Below are positions 24,174 to 32,062 of a DNA stretch of 37,416 nt, piece after piece. The DNA lies in contig JAAESS010000248.1 in assembly GCA_024229195.1 (NCBI GenBank), positions 1-37,416 on the forward strand. The letters run 5' to 3'. Source of the stretch: Flavobacteriales bacterium. GTDB lineage: Bacteria > Bacteroidota > Bacteroidia > Flavobacteriales > Flavobacteriaceae. A program made the translations under genes and the position numbers. Below the pieces are notes generated by a model, which had not been told where the DNA came from, did no database searches, and was given only the letters and a program-made list of their open reading frames with translations. Position 1 is the first letter of the stretch; each line of letters opens with the position of its first letter.

Positions 24174-25889
24174 TTATTTTATAAATTCAAAATAATCTTT
24201 TAAAATCCGGTCATTATCTTGATTGGGTGTAAAAATCTCTAGTAAAGCAGGTTTCCCTGTATTTACATAAAACGAAGTCAATGCTGTTTTCAATTCTGAT
24301 GAATTATTCACGGAGTGATAGTCAAAATCATGCATTTCGCATAAATAAGAAGCATTCAGATTATGAGTTGTTTCAAAAAAATCAAGCGCATCTGAATCTA
24401 TTGGTCCGGGAATGATCCTAAAGATACCTCCACCACTATTATTCACTAAAATAATTCTAAAATTTTGAGGTACATAGCTGTTCCAAAGCGCATTGCTGTC
24501 ATAAAAGAAACTGACATCACCAGTGATAAAAACCGTTTGTTTTTTTTGAGTAAAAGCCGCTCCCAAAGCGGTTGAAGTACTTCCGTCAATACCACTTGTA
24601 CCCCTGTTGCAAAAAACATGAATACTCGGATCCATATCAAACAGTTGTGTATAGCGGACAACAGAACTATTCGCCAATTGTAAATAAATATGAGAGGGCA
24701 GCGTATTCAAGATACTTTCAAAAACACTCATATCAGAGTACTCAATACCTTTAAGGTATTCCTTATGCTTTAACCCTCTTTGATTTTTTAAAAGAAGCCA
24801 TCTTTTCTGGTATGAACTTTCTAATTGTTCGGTCAGGAAAAAAAACTGGCTAAAGAATAATTTTGGAGAAATATTAAAATACTGCGATAGACAATCAAAG
24901 GTATCAAGTGAACCCAAAGCATCAATGTGCCAATGTTCTTCAGGCTTGTAATTTCTCAAAAACTGCTTGATTCTTTTAGAAACTACCATCCCCCCAAAGG
25001 TCAGCAAAACATCAGGTTTTAGCTCATTAAATTCTTCATCACCAAGAGGAAAAATAAGCTGATCAATATGATCGATAAAATGAGCCCCATGAATGTTTGA
25101 AATGGTTTCCGTTAAAATAATCACTGATGGATCCTTGATTAAATGATCCATCTGAATCTGAATCAATTCATCAGGAACATGACTTCCAATAAGCACTATT
25201 TTCTTTGGAGATCTATTCCATTTTGATGCAAATTTCTCAAGTTCGCTGACGGCCCAGGGAGTCTCATCTAGCAGTGACTCCGTAGCAATCGAAGCTTGCT
25301 TAATCAATGAATCCGTAAAATCATATAATTCCGAAACCGTTTCATAAAGTGGTTCAGAAAAAGGTATGTTAATGTGAACAGGTCCCATCCGATCCTTTGC
25401 AACTGTCAAGGCTTTTTTAATTTTTATACCATTTACTTTTTGCAGATCATCTCCTGAGAGCTGAGTTCCTCTGCCCTCTTCAATGAGACAAGTTTCAAAA
25501 CAGATATGATTTGAAAATACAGCTTCCTGTCTTATGGTTTGACCATAGCCAATATCGATAAGGTGCTTCGGCCTATCGGCTGAGAGAATCAATAAAGGTA
25601 TTCTACTGTAGTAAGCCTCCGCTATGGCGGGATAATAATTTAATAAAGCTGAACCGGAAGTACATAAAAGTGCAACTGTTTTTTGATCCTGTTGTGCCAT
25701 ACCCAAGGCAAAAAAAGCAGCGCTTCGTTCGTCAACAATGCTAAAAGTCTTGATATCCGGGTGATTTACAAACCCAAGAGTAAGGGGTGCGTTTCTGGAT
25801 CCCGGAGAGATGACGACCTTCTCAATTCCATGGGCTACACAGGTCTGTAATAACAATTGTGCGAGTTCTTTTTTAGGATACTTTGGCAT
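24174..25889 (-). CDS. menD: SEPHCHC synthase MenD
   Basis: Thiamine-diphosphate enzyme that adds a succinyl semialdehyde unit from 2-oxoglutarate to isochorismate in menaquinone synthesis. The 571-aa length is normal. The N-terminal domain has KVVISPGSRNAPLTLGF and LCTSGSALLNYYPAIAEAYYSRIPLLILSADRP; the C-terminal TPP domain has NRGTSGIDGSTSTALGAA and FITGDVSFFYDSNALWN. It follows menF by 73 bp with a possible internal promoter. Confidence 0.96.
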   Translation of the reverse strand: MPKYPKKELAQLLLQTCVAHGIEKVVISPGSRNAPLTLGFVNHPDIKTFSIVDERSAAFFALGMAQQDQKTVALLCTSGSALLNYYPAIAEAYYSRIPLLILSADRPKHLIDIGYGQTIRQEAVFSNHICFETCLIEEGRGTQLSGDDLQKVNGIKIKKALTVAKDRMGPVHINIPFSEPLYETVSELYDFTDSLIKQASIATESLLDETPWAVSELEKFASKWNRSPKKIVLIGSHVPDELIQIQMDHLIKDPSVIILTETISNIHGAHFIDHIDQLIFPLGDEEFNELKPDVLLTFGGMVVSKRIKQFLRNYKPEEHWHIDALGSLDTFDCLSQYFNISPKLFFSQFFFLTEQLESSYQKRWLLLKNQRGLKHKEYLKGIEYSDMSVFESILNTLPSHIYLQLANSSVVRYTQLFDMDPSIHVFCNRGTSGIDGSTSTALGAAFTQKKQTVFITGDVSFFYDSNALWNSYVPQNFRIILVNNSGGGIFRIIPGPIDSDALDFFETTHNLNASYLCEMHDFDYHSVNNSSELKTALTSFYVNTGKPALLEIFTPNQDNDRILKDYFEFIK

Positions 25890-25911
25890 TTAGCAAATTA
25901 AAAATACCAGA

Positions 25912-25919
25912 CAAAAATA
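25912..25919 (-). promoter_or_regulatory. Possible -7 element for menD
   Basis: On the minus strand TATTTTTG, an exact TAnnTTTG match, lies in the 73-bp menF-menD gap, 22 bp upstream of the menD ATG. No TTG is found at the -33 position. Confidence 0.35.
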
Positions 25920-25962
25920 CGTGAATTTTTTATGAATACTAAGAGAATAAACTGCGGTAATT

Positions 25963-27078
25963 TCAACTGCCAATTACTGTCTTCATAATTAAACTCTTCT
26001 GAACTGTTTCCTGCCATTCCGATAGCGGGTCACTGTCCTGTGTAATACCTCCCCCGACATAAATTACAGCTGAAGGTTGCTGATTCTCTTTCAACTCCAT
26101 ACATCTCAAGTTCACAAAAAGATTAGATCGAGTAGAATTTGAAATGTTTTCTCCGGAAGCTGCAATATCATCCTCATGAAAATTCAATTCTCCAAGAAAA
26201 CCCGTGTAAAATGATCTGTCGTAACCTTCTTCTTTCAAAATAAATTCCTGTACTTCCTCTCTGGGTAAACCGCAAACAGCTGCAGTAGGATGCAACTTTT
26301 TTAGAAGTTCATTCAAATTATTTTCTTGACCTAAAAACCCTTTTATATCATTGCATAAATGAAGTAAATTTCCTGCTTTTCTGGTATAGGTTTCACTTAC
26401 ATGAAGATCCAAGCCATCCAGTGACTTAAGGATATGTTCAGTAACGATTTTTTGTTCTTTTCTTTCTTTTTCACCCCATGACACATCAATTGTGTCTTTA
26501 TATTTTTGGGTTCCGGCCAGTGACATCGTTTCAAAAGTTGATCCCTTTGTTTTTAAAAGAGTTTCTGGGCTTGCTCCTGCCCATATGCCAATTTGAGGAT
26601 GATACCAGACATACACAAAAGCCAAGGGATAATTTGACATCAATCTTTTAAAAATCTCAATAACATCGATGTGCTCCAGCCTAACTGTTTCTGATCTTGA
26701 AAGGACAGTTTTTATAAAATCACCCGTTTTAATTCTCTGAATCCCTTTTTTTACAAGCTCCAGGTGCTTTTTTCTAGAATTTTCAAGCTTATCATCATAT
26801 GACTTATTTTTTCTATCAACCGCAAAAATATCTTGATCACCATCCAGCATGCAATTCAACCTTTCTATATTTTCCTCAGAAAATAGTACTGCTTTTTTCC
26901 GTCCATCAAAAGGTGCCATGATAAATCCTGAGCCTTTAAAATCATCTGAATATTCCAAACGGTTATTCTTTTGAACAATTGCGTGCACCAACTTGGCTTC
27001 CGGTTTTCTATATATCACAAAAGGTAGATTCGAAGCTTTTGCCCTATCAATTTTGTTCAATATCTCTTTAAAATTCAT
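25963..27078 (-). CDS. menF: Isochorismate synthase (chorismate-binding enzyme)
   Basis: Converts chorismate to isochorismate, the first committed step to menaquinone. The 371-aa protein keeps the C-terminal chorismate-binding domain with FIKTVLSRSETV, FVYVWYHPQIGIWAGASPETLL, LAGTQKYKD, HPTAAVCGLPREE and VYVGGGITQDSDPLSEWQET. The neighbour menD supports an isochorismate role over anthranilate or siderophore routes. Its ATG overlaps the last 11 bases of the upstream hydrolase gene (ATGAATTTTAA), implying translational coupling. Confidence 0.93.
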   Translation of the reverse strand: MNFKEILNKIDRAKASNLPFVIYRKPEAKLVHAIVQKNNRLEYSDDFKGSGFIMAPFDGRKKAVLFSEENIERLNCMLDGDQDIFAVDRKNKSYDDKLENSRKKHLELVKKGIQRIKTGDFIKTVLSRSETVRLEHIDVIEIFKRLMSNYPLAFVYVWYHPQIGIWAGASPETLLKTKGSTFETMSLAGTQKYKDTIDVSWGEKERKEQKIVTEHILKSLDGLDLHVSETYTRKAGNLLHLCNDIKGFLGQENNLNELLKKLHPTAAVCGLPREEVQEFILKEEGYDRSFYTGFLGELNFHEDDIAASGENISNSTRSNLFVNLRCMELKENQQPSAVIYVGGGITQDSDPLSEWQETVQKSLIMKTVIGS

Positions 27079-27943
27079 CTATGCTTAAACTATTTATAAG
27101 TTCAGTTTTTATGAGATCAAAATTAGTCCAAATTAGTGAATGACCCTCCTCATGAAGTGGAATTAAGGAAAACTTCTTTTTCCCTAACATCTTTTGTAAA
27201 AAAATTGAATTTTCATAGGGAACGATAAAGTCTTCCGTTCCATGAATGGACAGCACAGGTGAGGGGCTCAAATTCCATCTTTTTTCATACTTATTTAATT
27301 CAGTAACATGTCTGATTTTTTCTATACTTGCTCCCCTGAACACTTTCGGAATCATTGATCGTGTAAGCCTCCAATTATACAAATTCATGGCCCAGAACAT
27401 CGGCTCAAGATCTCCCTTGACTGCAGCGGCTAATGCAATCTTTTTTTTGTAATTCAAATCTGAAGCCATCACAACAGTTCCTCCATAGGAATAACCAACC
27501 ATAACGACCTTAGACACATCTAAGTTCCTTGCCAACTGATGTAGTAAATCAACCTCCTCCTGAAGTGTATTCAAGACTTCTCCGGTACGTTTGGGACCAT
27601 ATCCTATTCTGTCATAACTAATCATATTAGCCAGCGTATTTAATGTGCTGTCACTTAAATAACGTTTAAAATCCATGGAGGAGCCTGGAGAGCCATGAAC
27701 AAAAAAAAGTGTTGGTAATAGCGAGTCAATTTCTTTCTGCATACCGACAACTCGCACATGACGATCTTTAAAAAGCTCATAACTTATGACTGGTTGGTCG
27801 ATATCGTCCTCAAATTTTTCAAGAATTTCAGTTTCGGAGACAGGCGAAGTAAATGTGTAGAGCAAAAAAACCAGTATACCCGAAATCGTGAGCAAAGTCA
27901 ATCCAATTATTTTAAAAATTTTTCTGATCAAACTTCGATTCAT
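27068..27943 (-). CDS. Membrane-anchored alpha/beta hydrolase in the men operon
   Basis: A 291-aa alpha/beta hydrolase with one N-terminal membrane segment (IFKIIGLTLLTISGILVFLLYTF, about residues 8-30); the catalytic domain probably faces the periplasm. FVHGSPGSSMDF, the nucleophile elbow VGYSYGG, the acid in HGTEDFIVP and the late HEEGHS give a full triad. I prefer the ATG at 27943; the track start at 27949 is a TTG two codons earlier. It is embedded between menI (11-bp gap) and menF (11-bp overlap). E. coli MenH is also an alpha/beta hydrolase but is soluble, so calling this MenH is not justified. Confidence 0.85.
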   Translation of the reverse strand: MNRSLIRKIFKIIGLTLLTISGILVFLLYTFTSPVSETEILEKFEDDIDQPVISYELFKDRHVRVVGMQKEIDSLLPTLFFVHGSPGSSMDFKRYLSDSTLNTLANMISYDRIGYGPKRTGEVLNTLQEEVDLLHQLARNLDVSKVVMVGYSYGGTVVMASDLNYKKKIALAAAVKGDLEPMFWAMNLYNWRLTRSMIPKVFRGASIEKIRHVTELNKYEKRWNLSPSPVLSIHGTEDFIVPYENSIFLQKMLGKKKFSLIPLHEEGHSLIWTNFDLIKTELINSLSIDEF

Positions 27944-27954
27944 CCTCAAAAAGT

Positions 27955-28371
27955 TTAACTTTTAGTCAGGATGATACAGGTGAGCTTACAAATAGATATT
28001 AATCGCTGTTTTTCATCTTCAATCTTGATCTCCCAAAGAATTGTTGTTCTTCCTTTATGAAGTATTGTCGCCTTAGCCGTTACGACACCTTCTTTTACAC
28101 TTCTTACATGATTGGCACTTATTTCAATGCCACGAACTTCTTGATTATCCTCAAGCCGAAAATAATGAGATGCTGCACTGCCAACACTTTCGGCTAGGGC
28201 AACTGTAGCTCCACCATGAAGAAGACCCATGGGTTGATGCACTTTTGAATTGACAGGCATGGTTGCCACTAAGTAGTCGTCTCCAATTTCTGTATAAGTG
28301 ATATCGAGTGTTTCCATTAATGTATTCTTATTAACGGCATTCAGTTTTTCTAAGTCAGTTATGGTCTTCAT
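27955..28371 (-). CDS. menI: DHNA-CoA thioesterase, MenI/YdiI-like hotdog protein
   Basis: Hotdog-fold thioesterase of 138 aa that likely removes CoA from DHNA-CoA in menaquinone synthesis. It strongly recalls E. coli YdiI/MenI: LMETLDITYTEIGDDYLVATMPV, then HQPMGLLHGGATVALAESVGSAA with the catalytic Glu, then EISANHVRSVKEG. The position as first gene of the menI-hydrolase-menF-menD run supports this role over a general PaaI thioesterase. It is divergent from the pRiA4b-type gene. Confidence 0.88.
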   Translation of the reverse strand: MKTITDLEKLNAVNKNTLMETLDITYTEIGDDYLVATMPVNSKVHQPMGLLHGGATVALAESVGSAASHYFRLEDNQEVRGIEISANHVRSVKEGVVTAKATILHKGRTTILWEIKIEDEKQRLISICKLTCIILTKS

Positions 28372-28410
28372 TCTTGAAGTATAATTATTACATTTTTAAC
28401 AAGGTAAAAG

Positions 28411-28440
28411 TAACACTTTTGGATTAAAGTGTTATTTTTG
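28411..28440 (+). promoter_or_regulatory. Perfect dyad overlapping a -7 element
   Basis: TAACACTTT (28411-28419) and AAAGTGTTA (28426-28434) form a perfect 9-bp inverted repeat with a 6-bp centre. The right arm overlaps TATTTTTG (28433-28440), an exact -7 match 23 bp upstream of the next start codon. It sits between two divergent genes, so a terminator role is unlikely and an operator is a reasonable reading. Confidence 0.45.
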
Positions 28441-28463
28441 CAAAAAATTTAGAACAGCAGATC

Positions 28464-28982
28464 ATGGTGTATAAAATCAGGGTAATATTGAATACAGAGG
28501 AAGATGTAATTAGAGATATTGCGATTGACGCTGGTTCAAATCTGGAAGATCTGCATAATGCCATCACGAATGCATTTGGCTATACCGGTGATGAAATGGC
28601 TTCTTTTTACAGATCAGATGAGACTTGGGTTCAAGGAGAGGAACACCCGCTGTTTGATATGAGTGAAGGTGCTGATAGAAAAGTTCAAATGAGTGATGTT
28701 GGGCTCGGGGAAGTGCTTATGAAAGACAATGACAAATTACTTTATGTCTATGACTTTTTTAATATGTGGTCCTTTTATGTAGAATTGATCCAATCTGACT
28801 TCGATCACACTAATATTGAATTACCCGGTCTGTTATTTTCTTTAGGTATCTTACCAAACGTAGCTCCTGAGATTCAATTCGAAAGTGAAGACCTGTCTGC
28901 AAACGACTTTAAAGAGCATGGTTCAGAAGAGGATGATTTTGATGAATACGAGGATGATTTTAGTGATTTTAGTTACAACTAA
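28464..28982 (+). CDS. pRiA4b ORF-3 / TnpR-passenger family protein
   Basis: A 172-aa protein of the PRiA4_ORF3 family (PF07929). YKIRVILNTEEDVIRDIAIDAGSNLEDLHNAITNAFGY is the usual N-terminus, followed by the YVYDFFNMWSFYVELI core near residue 95. The last 30 residues are very acidic (EEDDFDEYEDDFSDF). The family name comes from plasmid and IS1096 passenger genes, but no transposase or repeats are present here, so this is not evidence of a mobile element. Function is unknown. Its stop overlaps an antisense-frame ORF stop by 4 bp (CTAA). Confidence 0.87.
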   Translation: MVYKIRVILNTEEDVIRDIAIDAGSNLEDLHNAITNAFGYTGDEMASFYRSDETWVQGEEHPLFDMSEGADRKVQMSDVGLGEVLMKDNDKLLYVYDFFNMWSFYVELIQSDFDHTNIELPGLLFSLGILPNVAPEIQFESEDLSANDFKEHGSEEDDFDEYEDDFSDFSYN

Positions 28983-29066
28983 GCACTGAACAATTGACTT
29001 ACAGCGTCATTTACAAAACTTTTTAGCTCTTTATAAGAGTGTTGAGCCCCTTTTACTTTCTCTTTT

Positions 29067-30128
29067 TTATCTGATGATATAGGTGTTGGCGCTTTCGTAA
29101 TTGCGAACAACAAAATTAAAGACGACTTGTATGATCTCTCCCATATTTTTACAATTCTTAAACTCCTTATCATGCGTATAATCGATAAGGTCTTTTTTTA
29201 GTCGCTCCACATTTTCATGCGTCGAAATCTGATCATTCTTCATACATTTCATCAGTCTTCGAATTCTGTTCCCTGTGGCTTTGAGTCTTTTCGCCAAAGC
29301 TGATCGTTCCTCCTTTTTATATTGTTCAACCGATTCTTTCCCTAAGCTTTGTTCTACCATTTTCACAAATTCAAAATTATCTGCAAAGAATTGCGGCCTG
29401 TATACTTTCAATTTTCCTTCAAAACTTTGCTGATCAAAATCCATTGCCCTGATCCTGTACTGAACCTGGTCAAAATCATAAGTAGGAACAATCACATAAT
29501 TATAGGCACGCATGTCGCCCAATAATCTTAGGGTACATCGCTCATTAAATTTGACAAACTCCTTAGACAAACGCTGCTTTTCAGTTTTTGATATGTCCTT
29601 AAGACTTTCTTCCATGAACATATCTCCTGGAATCCCCAATACATGCTCTTCTATCAAGGTATCTTTATAGATCAAAAAGTTAATGTGATTGGGAGATAGT
29701 AAATGTTCAAACTCCAGACCATATACTCTCGAAGCGTCTGCTTTTTTTACATAAATGTATGTATAGTTGTCATTTAAAATATTTCTGACCCTGACCCGAA
29801 AAGGCTTTGAATTACCGAAAGTGCAGTAATCAATTTCATCAATTATCAGATTTTCAAGAATCCCTTCACTACCATCACCATGAAGAATATTATACATACG
29901 TTTTAGGCTCATGTCAATCTCATTTTGCTCAAACTCGGGATAGTATACCCTGATCCAAAGCGTATCCTTATCATATTTATCATAAACCGTAACAGAACCT
30001 GAAAATCGCAATAAATCATCGTAAAAAATTGGGATCTTGATACTTCTGTTATAGGTACTCAGATAGTTATATAACTCTTCATTAATAGGAAAAGTAGGCT
30101 TTTTTCTTGAAATTAATTTTTCATTCAT
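29067..30128 (-). CDS. Conserved unknown with protein-kinase-like motifs
   Basis: A 353-aa soluble protein without a known name to me. The order of motifs resembles the protein kinase / aminoglycoside phosphotransferase fold: a Lys strand TYIYVKKADAS (K128/K129), a helix Glu (GLEFEHLL), a hinge-like TLIEEHVLGIPGDMF (about 157-171), a catalytic-loop-like RLLGDMRAYNYVIV (D205, N210) and a DFG-like AMDFDQQ (D230). The C-terminal part (about 255-353) is helical and basic. No signal peptide is present. Neighbours give no clue; it is flanked by divergent and convergent genes. Kinase-like function is inference from motif order only. Confidence 0.75.
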   Translation of the reverse strand: MNEKLISRKKPTFPINEELYNYLSTYNRSIKIPIFYDDLLRFSGSVTVYDKYDKDTLWIRVYYPEFEQNEIDMSLKRMYNILHGDGSEGILENLIIDEIDYCTFGNSKPFRVRVRNILNDNYTYIYVKKADASRVYGLEFEHLLSPNHINFLIYKDTLIEEHVLGIPGDMFMEESLKDISKTEKQRLSKEFVKFNERCTLRLLGDMRAYNYVIVPTYDFDQVQYRIRAMDFDQQSFEGKLKVYRPQFFADNFEFVKMVEQSLGKESVEQYKKEERSALAKRLKATGNRIRRLMKCMKNDQISTHENVERLKKDLIDYTHDKEFKNCKNMGEIIQVVFNFVVRNYESANTYIIR

Positions 30129-30271
30129 TGTTCCTCATTTTGGATACTTTCGTCATTCACGAATTTAATAAACTTTAAGCCCAGAACCTAACTTTAGCCG
30201 TCTAGCTTCAAATTTTTAGTAACATTTATTTATTCTGTTCGTCTAATGAATGTCACATCAATCTATATAAT

Positions 30272-31171
30272 TTGGAAACAATCCTATCACTGAACAAACT
30301 GCATAAAAAATTTGGCAGAATTCATGCCGTCAATGATCTATCATTTGATATTCAAAAAGGGAATGTTTACGGAATACTTGGTCCAAATGGCAGTGGTAAG
30401 TCTACTACCCTTGGTATAATTCTGAATGTCGTCAATAAGTCCTCAGGCAGTTTCAGTTGGTTTGATGGGAGATTATCTACCCATGAAGCGCTGAAAAAAG
30501 TGGGTGCCATTATCGAAAGACCAAACTTCTATCCATACATGACTGCGACCCAAAACCTACAGTTGGTATGCAAGATCAAAGGGGTTTCTTATGACAAAAT
30601 TGATGAAAAGTTAAAACAGGTAAACCTTTTTGAAAGACGGAACAGTAAATTCAAAACCTTTTCTCTGGGGATGAAGCAACGATTGGCAATCGCTTCTGCT
30701 CTTTTGAATGATCCCGAAATTTTAATTCTCGATGAGCCAACTAACGGTCTTGATCCACAAGGTATCCACGAGATTCGAAGTATCATAAAAGATATTGCAG
30801 CTAATGGAACAACGATATTACTGGCCTCACATTTACTTGATGAGGTTGAAAAGGTATGTACTCATGTTGTTGTGATTAGAAATGGAATCAAACTGTATTC
30901 AGGAAGAGTTGATGAAATGACCTCCTCTTTTGGAGTAATAGAAATTGAAACGACAAGTTCTGCGAAAGAACTTTTTGAGGTCCTTAAAAATTATGAGGGT
31001 ATAGAAAGTACCACAGAAGAAAACGGAAAAATATTTTTAAAACTCAATAAGGAAATCTCAAGTGCTGAAATGAACCAATATCTCATGAAAAATAATATTG
31101 TCTTGTCGCATTTGGTTAAACGATTACCAACACTTGAGCAGCAATTTCTCACCATAACAAATAATAACTGA
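30272..31171 (+). CDS. ABC exporter ATP-binding protein
   Basis: ATPase of an ABC-2 type exporter, 299 aa. It has Walker A (GPNGSGKST, about residue 37), a Q-loop region GAIIERPNFYPYMTATQNL, signature FSLGMKQRL, Walker B ILILDEP, D-loop NGLDP and switch His in LASHLL. The C-terminal 80 residues form the usual extra domain of drug or lantibiotic-type exporters. The only usable start is TTG at 30272: no in-frame ATG exists upstream and the product begins just ahead of the first beta strand. The permease follows 23 bp later. Substrate unknown. Confidence 0.92.
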   Translation: METILSLNKLHKKFGRIHAVNDLSFDIQKGNVYGILGPNGSGKSTTLGIILNVVNKSSGSFSWFDGRLSTHEALKKVGAIIERPNFYPYMTATQNLQLVCKIKGVSYDKIDEKLKQVNLFERRNSKFKTFSLGMKQRLAIASALLNDPEILILDEPTNGLDPQGIHEIRSIIKDIAANGTTILLASHLLDEVEKVCTHVVVIRNGIKLYSGRVDEMTSSFGVIEIETTSSAKELFEVLKNYEGIESTTEENGKIFLKLNKEISSAEMNQYLMKNNIVLSHLVKRLPTLEQQFLTITNNN

Positions 31172-31194
31172 TCACTTAATTAAGATCCAGGAAT

Positions 31195-32031
31195 ATGTTT
31201 AGATTACTCAACATAGAAATTCATAAACTCAAGAATAGCAGGGCCAGTATCATTTTGATCTGTACCTATTTCGCGCTTCTTACTTCAATTGCATTGATCG
31301 CGGCGATAAAATTCGATATTGGACCTATTCAGTTTCATCTCGCCGAACAAGGGATCTTTAATTTCCCTTATATCTGGCATTTTAACACCTTTGTTGCAGC
31401 TTTTTTCAAATTGTTTTTACTGTTAGTCATCGTTTCCATGATGGCCAATGAATACAGCAACAAAACCCTAAAACAAAACCTGATCGATGGATTGAGCAAA
31501 AAGGAATTTATCCTAAGTAAGTTCTATACCGTTGTGCTTTTTGCATTAATTTCTACTGTTTTCGTATTCATTGTCTCGATCGTTTTGGGTATGATCTATT
31601 CAGATTATAACGAGATCTCGATTATTTTTTCAGATCTTGAATATCTGGTTGCTTTTTTTGTAAAGCTGATAGGTTTCTTTTCTTTTGGCCTTTTTCTTGG
31701 AATGCTGATCAAAAGATCTGCTTTTGCCGTTGGCGCCATGCTGATCTGGTTTTTTGCAGAAACCATTGGTTATAATATTTTGAAGTGGGATGTATTCAGA
31801 GGAACTGATATTGCAGATCAAATATTTCAATTTGCACCCTTACAATCGATGTGGCATCTGATTGATGAACCTTTTTCAAGATTGAATGCAGTAAGAACAC
31901 TTGCAAGTCAGATTGGTGAAGATATCAGCGCAGAACACGGAGTTGAATTATTTGAAATTTTAATCGTTTTGGGCTGGACTTTTATTTTTATTTATGGTTC
32001 TTACTATTTATTAAAGATCCGAGACTTGTAA
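31195..32031 (+). CDS. ABC-2 type exporter permease
   Basis: Membrane partner of the preceding ATPase, 278 aa with about six membrane segments (about 18-38, 62-82, 105-130, 150-170, 175-195, 255-275). The cytoplasmic part ANEYSNKTLKQNLIDGLSKKEF is typical of ABC-2 permeases, where it couples to the ATPase. The gene is 23 bp downstream of its ATPase gene and 31 bp upstream of uvrB, which nevertheless has its own promoter-like sequence. Confidence 0.9.
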   Translation: MFRLLNIEIHKLKNSRASIILICTYFALLTSIALIAAIKFDIGPIQFHLAEQGIFNFPYIWHFNTFVAAFFKLFLLLVIVSMMANEYSNKTLKQNLIDGLSKKEFILSKFYTVVLFALISTVFVFIVSIVLGMIYSDYNEISIIFSDLEYLVAFFVKLIGFFSFGLFLGMLIKRSAFAVGAMLIWFFAETIGYNILKWDVFRGTDIADQIFQFAPLQSMWHLIDEPFSRLNAVRTLASQIGEDISAEHGVELFEILIVLGWTFIFIYGSYYLLKIRDL

Positions 32032-32058
32032 ATTAGTTGCCTGAATACACTATTTTTG
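32026..32058 (+). promoter_or_regulatory. Promoter of uvrB, possibly giving a leaderless mRNA
   Basis: TTG at 32026-32028, a 22-bp gap and TATTTTTG at 32051-32058 match the Bacteroidota consensus. The uvrB ATG begins at 32063, only 4 bp after the -7 box, so transcription would start on or next to the start codon. Confidence 0.55.
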
Positions 32059-32062
32059 TAAG

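Noticed and set aside
27068-27943. MenH
   Set aside because: Fold and position are suggestive, but the N-terminal membrane anchor and generic motifs do not support the name.
28464-28982. Possible mobile element passenger (IS1096 TnpR-type family name)
   Set aside because: No transposase, terminal inverted repeats or target duplications are visible around it; the family is also found as an ordinary chromosomal gene.
30266-30274. TATAATTTG as a -7 promoter box
   Set aside because: It has one base too many for TAnnTTTG and overlaps the TTG start codon of the ABC ATPase, so it cannot serve that gene.
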